22,474 bases of DNA from the NCBI GenBank assembly GCA_000432155.1, contig FR888465.1, positions 1 to 22,474 on the forward strand. Direction: 5' to 3'. Below, piece by piece: positions 22,390 to 22,474 of the stretch (the stretch's first letter is position 1; every line of letters begins with the position of its first letter). Source of the stretch: Eubacterium sp. CAG:274. Lineage in GTDB: Bacteria; Bacillota; Clostridia; Lachnospirales; CAG-274. Both the position numbers and the translations under genes were made by a program. The notes below the pieces were generated by a model. The model was not told the origin of the DNA and did not search any database. It worked only from the letters and a program-made list of their open reading frames with translations.

Positions 22390-22474
22390 TTAATAGTGAA
22401 TCGGAAAGATAAATCCGATGCCTTGATTTATCAAGGCACAAATTAACGAAGTTAATTTGTTCTGAATAGTGAAT
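22390..22474 (+). repeat. Hairpin-rich repeat element, copy 2 and start of a further copy
   Basis: Positions 22390-22414 repeat 20712-20736 (24 of 25). Three hairpins follow closely: ATCGG/CCGAT around GATAAAT-containing DNA (22400-22419), GCCTTGAT/ATCAAGGC (near 22420-22437), and ACAAATTAAC/GTTAATTTGT with a GAA loop (near 22439-22461). The last bases, AATAGTGAAT (22465-22474), repeat 22392-22401 with a 73-bp period, so a tandem or clustered repeat probably continues past the window. Confidence 0.7.

Overview
The window looks like a chromosomal segment of an anaerobic, endospore-forming, low-GC Firmicute of the class Clostridia, probably a plant-polysaccharide-degrading gut or rumen bacterium. 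This rests on AT-rich DNA, strong AGGAGG-type ribosome binding sites, a SpoIIP homologue, a CotS-like spore-coat kinase homologue, and cohesin/dockerin proteins with Thr-rich linkers of the ruminococcal/clostridial type. The genus cannot be fixed from the sequence alone.

Layout. (1) 1-270: the end of a tRNA cluster (Phe partial, Gly-UCC, Gly-GCC) and its terminator. (2) 354-4500: a four-gene unit made of an HMA/DsbD_2-type membrane protein with a cupredoxin-like tail, a membrane-anchored DUF2318-like Cys-rich protein, and an OmpR-type response regulator overlapping its histidine kinase. It is probably a metal (copper or iron) handling module with its own sensor, closed by a strong terminator. 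(3) 4552-7912: housekeeping genes rimO, pgsA and an S41 C-terminal processing peptidase, apparently co-transcribed. (4) 7918-9797: pyrG, with a near-ideal promoter, a leader of about 190 nt and a terminator. (5) 9828-10751, minus strand: spoIIP. (6) 10752-11235: a long regulatory gap. (7) 11236-20705: a secreted pectin-degrading locus with two PL1-type pectate lyases (786 and 1627 aa), a 250-aa cohesin-dockerin adaptor, a 323-aa secreted protein of unknown function that may carry a divergent cohesin, and a 42-aa peptide gene. (8) 20750-22279: a secreted copper-amine-oxidase-N-like protein and a CotS-like kinase homologue that lacks its catalytic Asp. (9) 22280-22474: a promoter and a hairpin-rich repeat that continues out of the window.

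How they may work together. The pectin locus has the parts of a small cellulosome-like complex. Lyase 1 carries a C-terminal dockerin. Lyase 2 carries a catalytic domain, a cohesin and an internal dockerin in one chain. The third protein is a bare cohesin-dockerin linker. The dockerin recognition positions differ among the three, so the parts may not be interchangeable. The most novel-looking items are the enzyme-scaffoldin hybrid with its series of related beta-rich modules, the 42-aa peptide gene ending the adaptor operon, and the 25-bp repeat found near 20712, 22390 and (partly) 22465.
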